From assembly GCA_026397725.1 (NCBI GenBank), contig JAPLUI010000107.1, positions 1 to 45,620 of the forward strand: a stretch of DNA of 45,620 nt. Reading direction: 5' to 3'. Positions 23,564 through 31,322 of this stretch are shown one piece after another. Under the pieces are notes generated by a model. The model was not told the origin of the DNA. It saw only the letters and a list, made by a program, of their open reading frames with translations, and did not search any database. The translations under genes were made by a program, and so were the position numbers. Within the stretch, counting starts at the first letter, position 1, and every line of letters begins with the position of its first letter. The stretch comes from Verrucomicrobiota bacterium. GTDB lineage: Bacteria > Verrucomicrobiota > Verrucomicrobiia > Verrucomicrobiales > Akkermansiaceae.

Positions 23564-26500
23564 TGGGTGTCACCCTCCCTAGTTTGATTTCCTCTGGCGT
23601 TAACCCATAGAGCGCATATATCAGCTCGTCTATCTCCCGCTCCAACCCTCTAACGTCCGCATTGGCATCACGTTGCTTCGCTAAGAGAATCTTGTCGACA
23701 ATGCGTTCCATGTTCTTGGTACAACTTGCATCTTCGAGAAGTCGTATGTGAATTGGTATCTTTTCGAGAGGGTTCTTGTAATATTCAATGATATTCCCTT
23801 TTCGCTTCCCCCGCATTTTCAAGTGGTATAACACGAGTGATGAATTAAGATATCCGAGAAGAGCCCGCGTCGAATATGTCTGCTTCAATGTGATGTAATA
23901 GACGTCACCCGAACCAAAGATATCTTGATTACAGGAAGAGAAACGACTCGATTCTGCCCTGTATGGAACAATAATCGTATCCATACGGTAAAAGTATGAT
24001 TTTCGTTTTGAGCCGCGAATCCAAAACCAGTTGTGAGATTCTGTAACAGCCTGCTCACGGGCGGCTAGAAGAGGCCGAAACTTCTCAAGGTGCTTCTTAA
24101 TGTTTGGATACAGATTGATGTCCGTGCTGCTATCGACGTAAAGAAGAAATCGAAGGTTCTTCCGTGGTGTGTAGTAGCGCACGATGTCCGAGTTTTTATA
24201 GAATGGCTTTATACAGTCGCGCTCCTCGCTGCTTGTCAGACGAAGTTGTCTAAGCTCTTCTTCTGACAGAACGTAGATTCCCATTCCCACTCTCCAGCAA
24301 CTAGCTTCAGATGGAGTGATCAGTTTCTTCTCTAGAGCAGCTTCAATAAGTTCTTCTCTAACTATATCACATCCTGTTTCCACACCCCTGAAAACGCTTT
24401 CGGCATAGTCCGTGAGCTGGCGCGACACGGAGTCAATCTTTGCAAGATTGAACGTCTCCGATCCGTATCCTGCAACCTGAACAGTTGCTGGCGTCAGTCG
24501 AACATGGTTTTCAACACCATCGAATAGTTGCTGTTGAGAAATTTGATAATACACCGTCTCTGGATCGCTTCCGACCAGTATTGACTTGATGATTTCCGGT
24601 TGAGCTTCCCCACTACGCTTCGTCATGAGGGTTCTCGAAACACCCGCAGATCGGTTTTTTACGAGATGAGTGATCATGTTACTCTGACCTTGTGCGGTGT
24701 CGAACAGTCTTAACTCTCCAAAATGCAGCAATTGAAGAAGCGTCGCTCGTTCCTTCAGATCGGAACGCAGCTTAAGAGCTCCGTCCGCCGTGATCCAATA
24801 GCTTGTTGTGATAAAGCATACCGATCCATCTTTCTTTGCTATATCAAGCGCCAAGTGAAAAAAGAAATAGAATAAGTCCATCTTTCGCTTGTAATAACGC
24901 GACCCCCAAGGACTTGCTGCAACCAGCCGAAACGTATCCTCGTTGCCTTTTTCTCCGAGATATGGAGGGTTGGCAATTACAACATCAAAGCCGCCTCCCT
25001 GATCCAGCACCTCTGAGAACAATATCTTAAAGTCGAATTTCACCTCATAGCCAAAGCTTTTCTTTGAAGCCGCGAAGCACTCTTGGAGTTTACGTTCGAT
25101 GCTGTCCTTAAGTTTTCCCTTCTTAAGATGGTCAGTCTCATCAAAAAACTGCTTTTTGAGCGCCTCAACGTCTACGAGTTTTTGTGATTTGAACGGAAAT
25201 CCAATAAGTGAATTCCCGGTGACAATCTTGTAATCAAGATTCGGAAGAGGCTTGATTTGCTTCACGTCCTCCTCGTCCACTACGAGCGAGAGCCAGAGGC
25301 GGAGTTTGGCGATCTCGACCGCGCCAGGGTCAATGTCCACGCCGTAAAGGCAGTTTTGGATGGAGTGCCGTTTGAAGTGGTAAGGCGTACGTTCGTGAAC
25401 ATCGTTGAAGTAGGAGGTTAACGCGCAGCGCGCACGGACAATTTTCGTCATCATACCAACGGGATACGCACCCGAGCCAACGGCGGGATCGCATACAGTG
25501 ATGATGGCGAGTTTATCGTCCATGAGTCGGGCGTGCTTCTCGATGCTCGGTGGCATCTTGATGGAATATTTAGCATCCACTGCCTCATAGTGAGAGATTT
25601 GTTCGCCGAGACGGATGAAGGTTTCGATGTCTTTGAAAGGAACAAATTCCTTGTCGTTGTTGAGGGCTGTGTTGAGGTAGTTGATCAGGCACTCCTGACA
25701 CTTGTAATGGACAATTTCGCGCGGCGTATAGAACGCGCCAAGACCTTTGCGGCGGTTTTCTTCGATCAGATTCTCGAAGACTTTGCCGAGCATCTCTGGA
25801 TCAATGGCTACTTCCATTTCAAGCGGTTCGGCTTCGTTGACGGTGAAGTTATATCGGTCAAACACGTCGAGTACTCCGCTACCTTTCACACCTTCCTCAA
25901 TGAAGTCCATGTTTGTGAAAAAGTGGTTAGGCAGAACGATGTCGGTCTTGCGCCAGTCGTAATCCTCAAGTGGTTCAAAAAGACCGCCGTTCAGAAACGG
26001 GATGCGGCATTTGAAGCGTTTGCACCATGCCTCATGTCCACGATCAGTCGCCAGCGTGTCATAAAAGAGCGGCTCAAGAACGTCGTTGAAGAAATTGCCA
26101 TAACTGCCGTAGTCGCCACGAGCGAGACGTCTGAGAAAGTCATGCGGGCCAGCGCCCCAGTCTTGACCTTTGGCGACGCCGAGCCAGCCCTTCTTTTGCA
26201 GAAAGTAGAGAAAGACAATCTGGCCCATGAGCTTTTTGGCGAAGTCCACGGTGTTAACGCTCTTGGCCTTGAACTCGTCTCGAATGACTTTGTCCTTTGC
26301 GATAAGTTTTTCCAACCCGGCTTGAACGTCCTCGAACAAAACGCGGTATTTCTTGTAGAACTCTTTGGATACTGCTTCCACGCTGAAGGCGTCTTCGATA
26401 TTCGCGAGCTTTGGACTGTTCTCCGTGTCCTGGAGCAGGGCTAGGAACCGGGTTTGAGCGGTGTGGCAACTCTCGCCTTCACCGACGATATAGGAAAAAC

Positions 26501-26951
26501 GGCGGGCGGGAGTCAGGCGCGTGTGGACGTCGATACGTCCTGCCTCTGTCTCAACGGCGCCGTATTCCATCTTGACATAGGAGAACCGCCACTGCCGTTC
26601 GTTGGGCGAGACGAATGCAACGAGAGCGGCATCCTTGCTGTTGCGGGACTTGAGGTGGTCGGCAACGAAGTTGCGGATGGCGGTGCGGGCGCGTTCCAGT
26701 TTGGATTCTGCCGTCAAATGAACTACTAACACGTCGAGACTTTCTTCATCGGGCGATGTGTAAGTGCCCAGACGTTCAAAGCGTGAGACGTGATCTTTGA
26801 AAGCATCCTTGACGTATTGGGTGCTCCATGCCTGCGCTTTGGACTCGTCGAATTTGTTCAGCAGGTTACGGGTGAATTCGAGGAACCTGCCCTTGTTGAA
26901 CGGCTGCGAAAAAGTATCGGCGACGCGTGCGCGGGCTTGTTGGGGGTTCAT
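23550..26951 (-). CDS. Eco57I-type DNA adenine methyltransferase / restriction-modification protein
   Basis: The frame opens at 27233, but the 94 leading residues overlap the ORF6N gene and look like noise; the ATG at 26951 (MNPQQARARVADTF) gives 1133 residues. The N-terminal part (SLDVLVVHLTAESKLERART, then AAIRNFVADHLKS-like and WRFSYVKMEYG) is the conserved N-terminal domain of large Eco57I-like enzymes. SAM-binding motif I is VCDPAVGSGAYPVG (about 485-500), then YGVDIDPGAVEIAKLRLWLS, and the catalytic NPPY is at 661-664 (VVIANPPYLGEKG). The remaining 450 residues contain a TaqI-like target recognition region. Cytoplasmic; methylates adenine in an unknown site. No certain PD-(D/E)XK nuclease is seen. 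From about 25250 leftward the DNA becomes clearly AT-richer. Confidence 0.88.
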   Translation of the reverse strand: MNPQQARARVADTFSQPFNKGRFLEFTRNLLNKFDESKAQAWSTQYVKDAFKDHVSRFERLGTYTSPDEESLDVLVVHLTAESKLERARTAIRNFVADHLKSRNSKDAALVAFVSPNERQWRFSYVKMEYGAVETEAGRIDVHTRLTPARRFSYIVGEGESCHTAQTRFLALLQDTENSPKLANIEDAFSVEAVSKEFYKKYRVLFEDVQAGLEKLIAKDKVIRDEFKAKSVNTVDFAKKLMGQIVFLYFLQKKGWLGVAKGQDWGAGPHDFLRRLARGDYGSYGNFFNDVLEPLFYDTLATDRGHEAWCKRFKCRIPFLNGGLFEPLEDYDWRKTDIVLPNHFFTNMDFIEEGVKGSGVLDVFDRYNFTVNEAEPLEMEVAIDPEMLGKVFENLIEENRRKGLGAFYTPREIVHYKCQECLINYLNTALNNDKEFVPFKDIETFIRLGEQISHYEAVDAKYSIKMPPSIEKHARLMDDKLAIITVCDPAVGSGAYPVGMMTKIVRARCALTSYFNDVHERTPYHFKRHSIQNCLYGVDIDPGAVEIAKLRLWLSLVVDEEDVKQIKPLPNLDYKIVTGNSLIGFPFKSQKLVDVEALKKQFFDETDHLKKGKLKDSIERKLQECFAASKKSFGYEVKFDFKILFSEVLDQGGGFDVVIANPPYLGEKGNEDTFRLVAASPWGSRYYKRKMDLFYFFFHLALDIAKKDGSVCFITTSYWITADGALKLRSDLKERATLLQLLHFGELRLFDTAQGQSNMITHLVKNRSAGVSRTLMTKRSGEAQPEIIKSILVGSDPETVYYQISQQQLFDGVENHVRLTPATVQVAGYGSETFNLAKIDSVSRQLTDYAESVFRGVETGCDIVREELIEAALEKKLITPSEASCWRVGMGIYVLSEEELRQLRLTSSEERDCIKPFYKNSDIVRYYTPRKNLRFLLYVDSSTDINLYPNIKKHLEKFRPLLAAREQAVTESHNWFWIRGSKRKSYFYRMDTIIVPYRAESSRFSSCNQDIFGSGDVYYITLKQTYSTRALLGYLNSSLVLYHLKMRGKRKGNIIEYYKNPLEKIPIHIRLLEDASCTKNMERIVDKILLAKQRDANADVRGLEREIDELIYALYGLTPEEIKLGRVTPNEVI

Positions 26952-26952
26952 G

Positions 26953-26980
26953 GGGAAAGGATGAAAGGATGAATTATGAT
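26953..26980. repeat. Short GGATGAAA tandem tract before the methyltransferase start
   Basis: GGAAAGGATGAAAGGATGAA is an imperfect tandem of an 8-base GGATGAAA unit. It ends 2 bases upstream of the methyltransferase ATG and takes the place where a ribosome-binding site would lie; on the minus strand it reads as pyrimidine-rich TTTCATCC, so there is no Shine-Dalgarno. Confidence 0.6.
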
Positions 26981-26988
26981 TGGCCGGA

Positions 26989-27558
26989 TTAAGATGAAGC
27001 CGCTTTGCGCCTGGTGCGGTAGGGGACGGCATCTTCTTTGATGTGGAAGCCGATTTCCTTGCGAGGAGGATCGGGCGGCGGGTTAAGCAGGGGGAGGAGT
27101 TTCTGGTAGATGTCCCACAGGGCAGTGTCGTGGGTGAGCAGCGTTTTGTCAATTTCCGCCAAGCGTTTGAGGATGGCGGCGTTGGCGGACTGTTCCTCGC
27201 GCATCTGGATGAAGGCGCGGACGACATACACACTCATGGCGACGGCGCGGGGACTGCTCAGAACCATGGCGGCCATCAACGCGCCGTGCTCGGTGAAGGC
27301 CCGGACTTGTTTGGAAAACTTGAGCCGACCCAAGGATGTCACAGTTTGTGATATCCTCAGAATCTCCTCGCGGGTCAGATCGAACATGAAATCCGCGGGA
27401 AAGCGGTCCTGGTTGCGCTTCATGGCCTGGTTCAAGGCACGCGTTTCCACCCCGTAGAGCCGCGCCAAGTCCGCATCCAGCAGGACACGCTGATCGCGCA
27501 GGGACAGGATGAGCGGGGCGATGGGTTCAGCCGGGGCAGCAGGCGGTCGGGTGGTCAT
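26989..27558 (-). CDS. ORF6N-domain protein
   Basis: 189 residues. ILSLRDQRVLLDADLARLYG, VETRALNQAMKRNQDRFPAD and FMFDLTREE form the ORF6N DNA-binding domain (about 15-95), followed by EHGALMAAMVLSSPRAVAMS and a helical segment VRAFIQMREEQSANAAILKR. ORF6N proteins are found in phages and, very often, between helicase and methyltransferase genes of restriction-type loci; the role there is not established and may be regulatory. The ATG overlaps the helicase stop by four bases (ATGA at 27555-27558), so translation is coupled. The C-terminal PPPDPPRKEIGFH segment is common in this subgroup. Confidence 0.87.
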   Translation of the reverse strand: MTTRPPAAPAEPIAPLILSLRDQRVLLDADLARLYGVETRALNQAMKRNQDRFPADFMFDLTREEILRISQTVTSLGRLKFSKQVRAFTEHGALMAAMVLSSPRAVAMSVYVVRAFIQMREEQSANAAILKRLAEIDKTLLTHDTALWDIYQKLLPLLNPPPDPPRKEIGFHIKEDAVPYRTRRKAASS

Positions 27559-30500
27559 GGTGCTTGAATGAGATAGGATGAAAGGATGACTTCACGCGGG
27601 GCGAGCGCTTGGCCTCCATGCGCGGCGGCGCTGGTTTGGAGAAATTCCCGTGCGACGTTGCGGCGCAGGATGGCCAGAACCTTGAGCGGATGGATTTCCA
27701 TTTTCAGGGCGGCGGCGATTTTTTTGGTCGTTGGCTTTGGCAACGCGCCATCCTCCAAAAGTCGGATGACTTTGCCGACGAACTCCTCGTCATCGTCGGT
27801 AAACTGCTGGCAGCGGCGGACCTCCTTGGCCTTGAGTCGTTTCAACATGTAGGCATCGTTGGGACTGCCGCGATGCAAGGCTTCGGCTTGTTCGGCGTCC
27901 GCGGTGGTGGCATGCAAGAATGCTGCCTTGTTACGGTCGAGCAAATCGTAAAACTCACGCGGAATGGATTGGAGCTGCTCAGTCAGGTCGGCAGGCCGCA
28001 GGATTATCGCGGCGGAGATGAAATCCATTTCGGTCGTTGGCGAGTGGCCGGTTGCGCCGAGGAAGAATTTATCGAGTCTTCCCTGGCGGAAATAGGAAAG
28101 CAGCGCGGGAAAGGCATGGACGGCAGGATCGGAAAGCATGACGCGCGTGGAGCGGGCTTTTTTTGGCAGGCGTTTGATGCGCTCGAACAAGTCCGGTTGC
28201 TGGTCGCGGACAGTTCGTATTTCGGTTAGAAACTTGAGTTCGGTTTCCTCATTCTCATCCTCACCGGTGATGGTCTTCTTGGAATTCCACCTGGCGAAAA
28301 GATCGTGCGAGACGATTTCCTCGCCCTCGGTCAAGAGGCGGGCATCCGCGCCGAGCATCTGGATGAAGGCATGGATTTTGGCTTCAGCGGCCTCCTTGAG
28401 CTTGATGAGGTCGTTGCCCTCATCAGTGGGGAAAAAGTTGTAGGTGTGAATTTTGTCGAACTTGGTGTCCACACGGTTCACCCGCCCAACGCGCTGGATC
28501 AGGCGTGTGGGGTTCCACGGGATGTCGTAATTGATGACGACATTGGAACGGTGCAGGTTCACGCCTTCGGATAGAACCTCGGTGCAGACGAGGATGCGGT
28601 AGTCATCCTTGGGACGAAATGCCTTGGCGTCGAAGTTGGTGATGACTTCCTCACGGACGGTGTTGAGCGAGGCACCGGTGAAGAGCAGGGTTTTTGGCTC
28701 GACTTCTTCGCGGATTTTCGCCGCGAGATAATCGGCGGTTTCCTTGGACTCGGTGAAGATGATGAGCTTGCCGTTTTTGAGCAATGGGGTTTTCTTGAGG
28801 ATGTCGCGGAATGATTCCCACTTGGGATCGCGGGTGATCTTTTCCCACTGGGTGCGGATGGCTTTCAGAACCTTCAAATCGTTTTCAAGGTCCGTAACAA
28901 ACTCAGGCTTGAAGTCCTTGGCGGCAAGCTTCTCGGCCTTGTCTTCCTCCAGCAACCGGTCAATCCCATCCTGATTATCGGATTCGAGCAGCTCGAAAAT
29001 CTTGCTGGTGTGTTTCTTGCTGATGAAAACATGGCCTTTGTGAAACTCGGCGATGACACGCTCGTAGGTGTGGATGAATCGTCCGAGTGTGGACAGGAAC
29101 GCGGTGAAACTGCTTTCGAGCCGCTTCACCGTGAGAATCTTCATGAACTTGGCCAGGTTGCGCTGGCTCTGGATTTCCTGCACGTCGCGCATGCCGGTGT
29201 AATAGGCTAGTGGCGTGTAGCGGGCGTATTTGAAATCGTGGGTGAGCAAACGGATGGTTTCAGTGAAAACCTCGTTCTCAATGGTGTTCAGTTTATAGAA
29301 GAGCGGCTCAGGGTCGGCGACTTCTGGGAACTTCAAGCCCTGCTGTTTCAAATCCACACCGTAGTATTTCTCAATCTCGGTGCGGGTGCGGCGGATCATC
29401 AGAAACTTGAGGATTTGTTCGCGAGTCTGCCGCGCGTTTTCACGAACGATTCTGAAATAGTCTTTACTGTCGTCCTGCCGGTCGAGTCCTTTCAACTTGC
29501 TTTTGAGTGCTCCGAAGAAGGCTTCCAGGTTGCGGACGTTCGGGATGGTGCTGTTCCGGCCATTTTGGAACAGCTTGATCTGGCTCAGGATGTCCTGCGG
29601 CGTGTTGTTCAACGGCGTAGCTGAAACCAGGATGACACGCTTGCCACGGCAGATCTGCGCGAGCTTTTCATAACTTTGGGTGTCCTCAGTGCGAAAACGG
29701 TGCGACTCGTCAATAAAGACACTGGTGAACTTTGACAGGTCCCGTTCCAACAATGATTCCAACTTGTCGAGAGATTCGCAGAGCGAGCCGCGCACGCCGA
29801 ACTCGCGGAACACATTCGGCCACGAGCCGGGGTTGTGTTCATCCAATAAATGAGGGGGCGCGATGACGAGGCAGGGCTCGTTCAACTGCTGCGCGAGCAA
29901 TGCTGACATGTAGGTTTTACCCAGGCCAACCACGTCTGACAGAAACGCCCCGCCAAATTCATCGAGAACTTTGCGTGCGTTCAGCACCGCCTCTTCCTGG
30001 TATTTCAGTTTCATGAAGTCCGCCGGGAGATACATGTCCCCGATTTCATCTGGCAAGTTGAGTTCGCCACGAAAATACTCATAGAGGAACTTGAGATACA
30101 GTTCGTATGGCGTGAACTGCGCGAACGGCGATTTGACCTCGATGGTCGTGACGTAATCCTTGGTCACGTCCACGGACTTTGCCCAAAGTTCGTTGAACTT
30201 CTGAAGCGAGAAATCGTAATCCGAGCGATTCTTCAACTCGACGTTGAACTCCAGATTGTCCTGCAGTCCCGCCTCGGAAAAGTTGCTAGAACCGGTGATA
30301 ACGCGACCCTTGTCGCGGTCACCATCGTGGAAGGTCATGATGTAGAGCTTGGCGTGCAGGCGCTCCGACGGATAGGCGCGGACTTCCAGTTTGCCGGACT
30401 TGATCCACTCGACGAACTTACGGACGCCATCTTCAATGTCCGAACTGTCGCCGCATTTTTGAAGTTCTCCCAAAATTTCACCGGGCACTCGCTCCCGGAC

Positions 30501-30842
30501 TTGGGCATGGGATTCCAAGACAAATTCCTGCTGCTCCTGCGCGCATTGGATCAATTGATAGATCGCTCCATCGGTTTTTATGCCAATAAGGATGCGAATC
30601 CTCTCGGTCATTGTGAGTGCGGGATGAAGTTTGTGGAATCCGCTGATGAAGAAATAGCCGACGAGACAGTCAAAGAGGCGTGTGTCCCCGCCGAGCAAGA
30701 CGCCGAAGCGGTCGCGCAGGCTTTGGCCGGGCTCGTTCGTGATGAATGTCAGGTCGGTAGAGAAAGCCGCACAGTGGTGACGCGCCTCAAACAGGACGTC
30801 ACGACGGATCGCAATTGGGATCGCTGGGCGGCTATTGCTCAT
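27555..30842 (-). CDS. PLD-SNF2 family helicase with a fused HNH-nuclease remnant at its N-terminus
   Basis: 1095 residues, cytoplasmic. From residue 30 (DLTFITNEPGQSLRDRF) it is a typical phospholipase-D/SNF2 helicase: PLD motif HAKLYIM (163-169) with GSSNFSEAG (185-193), Walker A VVGLGKTYM (304-312), Walker B FIDESHRFR (376-384), motif III SATPLNNT (407-414), and C-terminal helicase motifs TEVLSEGVNLHRSNVV and LIQRVGRVNRVDTK. Residues 1-28 (IPIAIRRDVLFEARHHCA) instead resemble the first residues of HNH endonucleases, so the start region is a fusion. With the methyltransferase it probably forms an anti-phage or restriction system acting on unmodified DNA. The start overlaps the small ORF at 30832-30981. 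Confidence 0.88.
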   Translation of the reverse strand: MSNSRPAIPIAIRRDVLFEARHHCAAFSTDLTFITNEPGQSLRDRFGVLLGGDTRLFDCLVGYFFISGFHKLHPALTMTERIRILIGIKTDGAIYQLIQCAQEQQEFVLESHAQVRERVPGEILGELQKCGDSSDIEDGVRKFVEWIKSGKLEVRAYPSERLHAKLYIMTFHDGDRDKGRVITGSSNFSEAGLQDNLEFNVELKNRSDYDFSLQKFNELWAKSVDVTKDYVTTIEVKSPFAQFTPYELYLKFLYEYFRGELNLPDEIGDMYLPADFMKLKYQEEAVLNARKVLDEFGGAFLSDVVGLGKTYMSALLAQQLNEPCLVIAPPHLLDEHNPGSWPNVFREFGVRGSLCESLDKLESLLERDLSKFTSVFIDESHRFRTEDTQSYEKLAQICRGKRVILVSATPLNNTPQDILSQIKLFQNGRNSTIPNVRNLEAFFGALKSKLKGLDRQDDSKDYFRIVRENARQTREQILKFLMIRRTRTEIEKYYGVDLKQQGLKFPEVADPEPLFYKLNTIENEVFTETIRLLTHDFKYARYTPLAYYTGMRDVQEIQSQRNLAKFMKILTVKRLESSFTAFLSTLGRFIHTYERVIAEFHKGHVFISKKHTSKIFELLESDNQDGIDRLLEEDKAEKLAAKDFKPEFVTDLENDLKVLKAIRTQWEKITRDPKWESFRDILKKTPLLKNGKLIIFTESKETADYLAAKIREEVEPKTLLFTGASLNTVREEVITNFDAKAFRPKDDYRILVCTEVLSEGVNLHRSNVVINYDIPWNPTRLIQRVGRVNRVDTKFDKIHTYNFFPTDEGNDLIKLKEAAEAKIHAFIQMLGADARLLTEGEEIVSHDLFARWNSKKTITGEDENEETELKFLTEIRTVRDQQPDLFERIKRLPKKARSTRVMLSDPAVHAFPALLSYFRQGRLDKFFLGATGHSPTTEMDFISAAIILRPADLTEQLQSIPREFYDLLDRNKAAFLHATTADAEQAEALHRGSPNDAYMLKRLKAKEVRRCQQFTDDDEEFVGKVIRLLEDGALPKPTTKKIAAALKMEIHPLKVLAILRRNVAREFLQTSAAAHGGQALAPREVILSSYLIQAP
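27565..27589. repeat. Second GGATGAAA tandem tract, at the end of the helicase gene
   Basis: GAATGAGATAGGATGAAAGG followed by ATGAC repeats the 8-base unit seen at 26953-26980. It encodes the last residues of the helicase (LSSYLIQAP) and sits just upstream of the ORF6N start, so copies bracket the ORF6N gene. Confidence 0.5.
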
Positions 30843-30981
30843 CGTTGAAAACCAGGAAATAATCTATGGACCAGTCGGCCATGCCATATTCTGATAGGCG
30901 AAGTGTAGTGAGCCGTGCGCTGTGGGGCAAGGGTAAACCAGCAGGCGAGAGAGCCGTTGCTGCTTTTTCTCGTTGGCTCAT
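30832..30981 (-). CDS. Small ORF of unknown function in the defence operon
   Basis: 49 residues (MSQREKAATALSPAG to SIDYFLVFNDEQ). The ATG overlaps the stop of the DUF1016 remnant by four bases (ATGA) and the TAG overlaps the helicase start by 11 bases, so it bridges two coupled frames. I recognise no family. It could be a real leader peptide, the remains of a longer gene such as the C-terminus of the broken neighbour, or chance. The junction pattern resembles the other coupled genes in this operon, but the length is too small to be sure. Confidence 0.35.
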   Translation of the reverse strand: MSQREKAATALSPAGLPLPHSARLTTLRLSEYGMADWSIDYFLVFNDEQ

Positions 30982-31085
30982 GGTTTCCTGGTGCGGTATG
31001 GCTCGGTTATGACTGCCTTCGCCGCCTGCGCCTGGAGTTGGCGGTGGATGTCGGAAATCGATTGAACGAGGCGGTCGAAGTTCAT
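30978..31085 (-). pseudogene. N-terminal stub of a DUF1016/YhcG-like nuclease gene
   Basis: 35 residues: MNFDRLVQSISDIHRQLQAQ, then AAKAV, followed by an unrelated ITEPYRTRKP tail and stop. The first 25 residues match the start of DUF1016 (PDDEXK nuclease, YhcG) proteins, where NxSLTLRNWLIG should come next. About 90 percent of the gene is missing. The ATG overlaps the stop of the antitoxin-like gene by four bases. Confidence 0.6.
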
Positions 31086-31279
31086 GGGGAGACTGTCGTT
31101 TCGGAGGCGGATTCGCGGACGAAGGCGTCGAGGCGCGGTCTGGTCCTGGGTTCGGCTAGGATGACTTCCCAGCGTGCATCTTGCTGGCGGGCAAGCGTGA
31201 AGCGGGCAAAGTCGGCTACCCCTTCCCGCTTTTCGGGCGGGAGGGCTTTGCAAAGTTCGGCAATCTCCAAGGCGCTCAT
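31082..31279 (-). CDS. Small antitoxin-like protein (DUF2281-like)
   Basis: 65 residues: MSALEIAELCKALPPEKREG followed by VADFARFTLARQQ and an Arg-rich tail. The pattern of a short helix, LPxEKR and (V/L)xDFxxF is typical of DUF2281-like small antitoxins and related proteins found upstream of nucleases or PIN toxins. It is the first gene of the defence block, 43 bases after the stop of the 1622-residue GH106 protein, and is coupled to the DUF1016 stub by an ATGA overlap. If the DUF1016 gene was its partner, the partner is now broken. Confidence 0.55.
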   Translation of the reverse strand: MSALEIAELCKALPPEKREGVADFARFTLARQQDARWEVILAEPRTRPRLDAFVRESASETTVSP

Positions 31280-31322
31280 GGGTGGAAACTAGTTCATGAC
31301 GGCCTGTAGATCAAGCATCACT

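Noticed and set aside
26951..27233. Longer start for the methyltransferase
   Set aside because: The extra 94 residues overlap ORF6N in another phase and resemble no protein; homologous sequence begins at MNPQQ.
23010..31279. Identification as BREX or DISARM
   Set aside because: No PglZ, BrxC-like ATPase, DUF1998 protein or DrmA-type helicase is present; only a methyltransferase and a PLD-SNF2 helicase are shared in general character.
22930..31280. Attachment-site duplication around the island (GGCGCTCATG at both ends)
   Set aside because: The 10 bases are start codons of two unrelated genes that both begin MSA; no integrase or tRNA gene is present.
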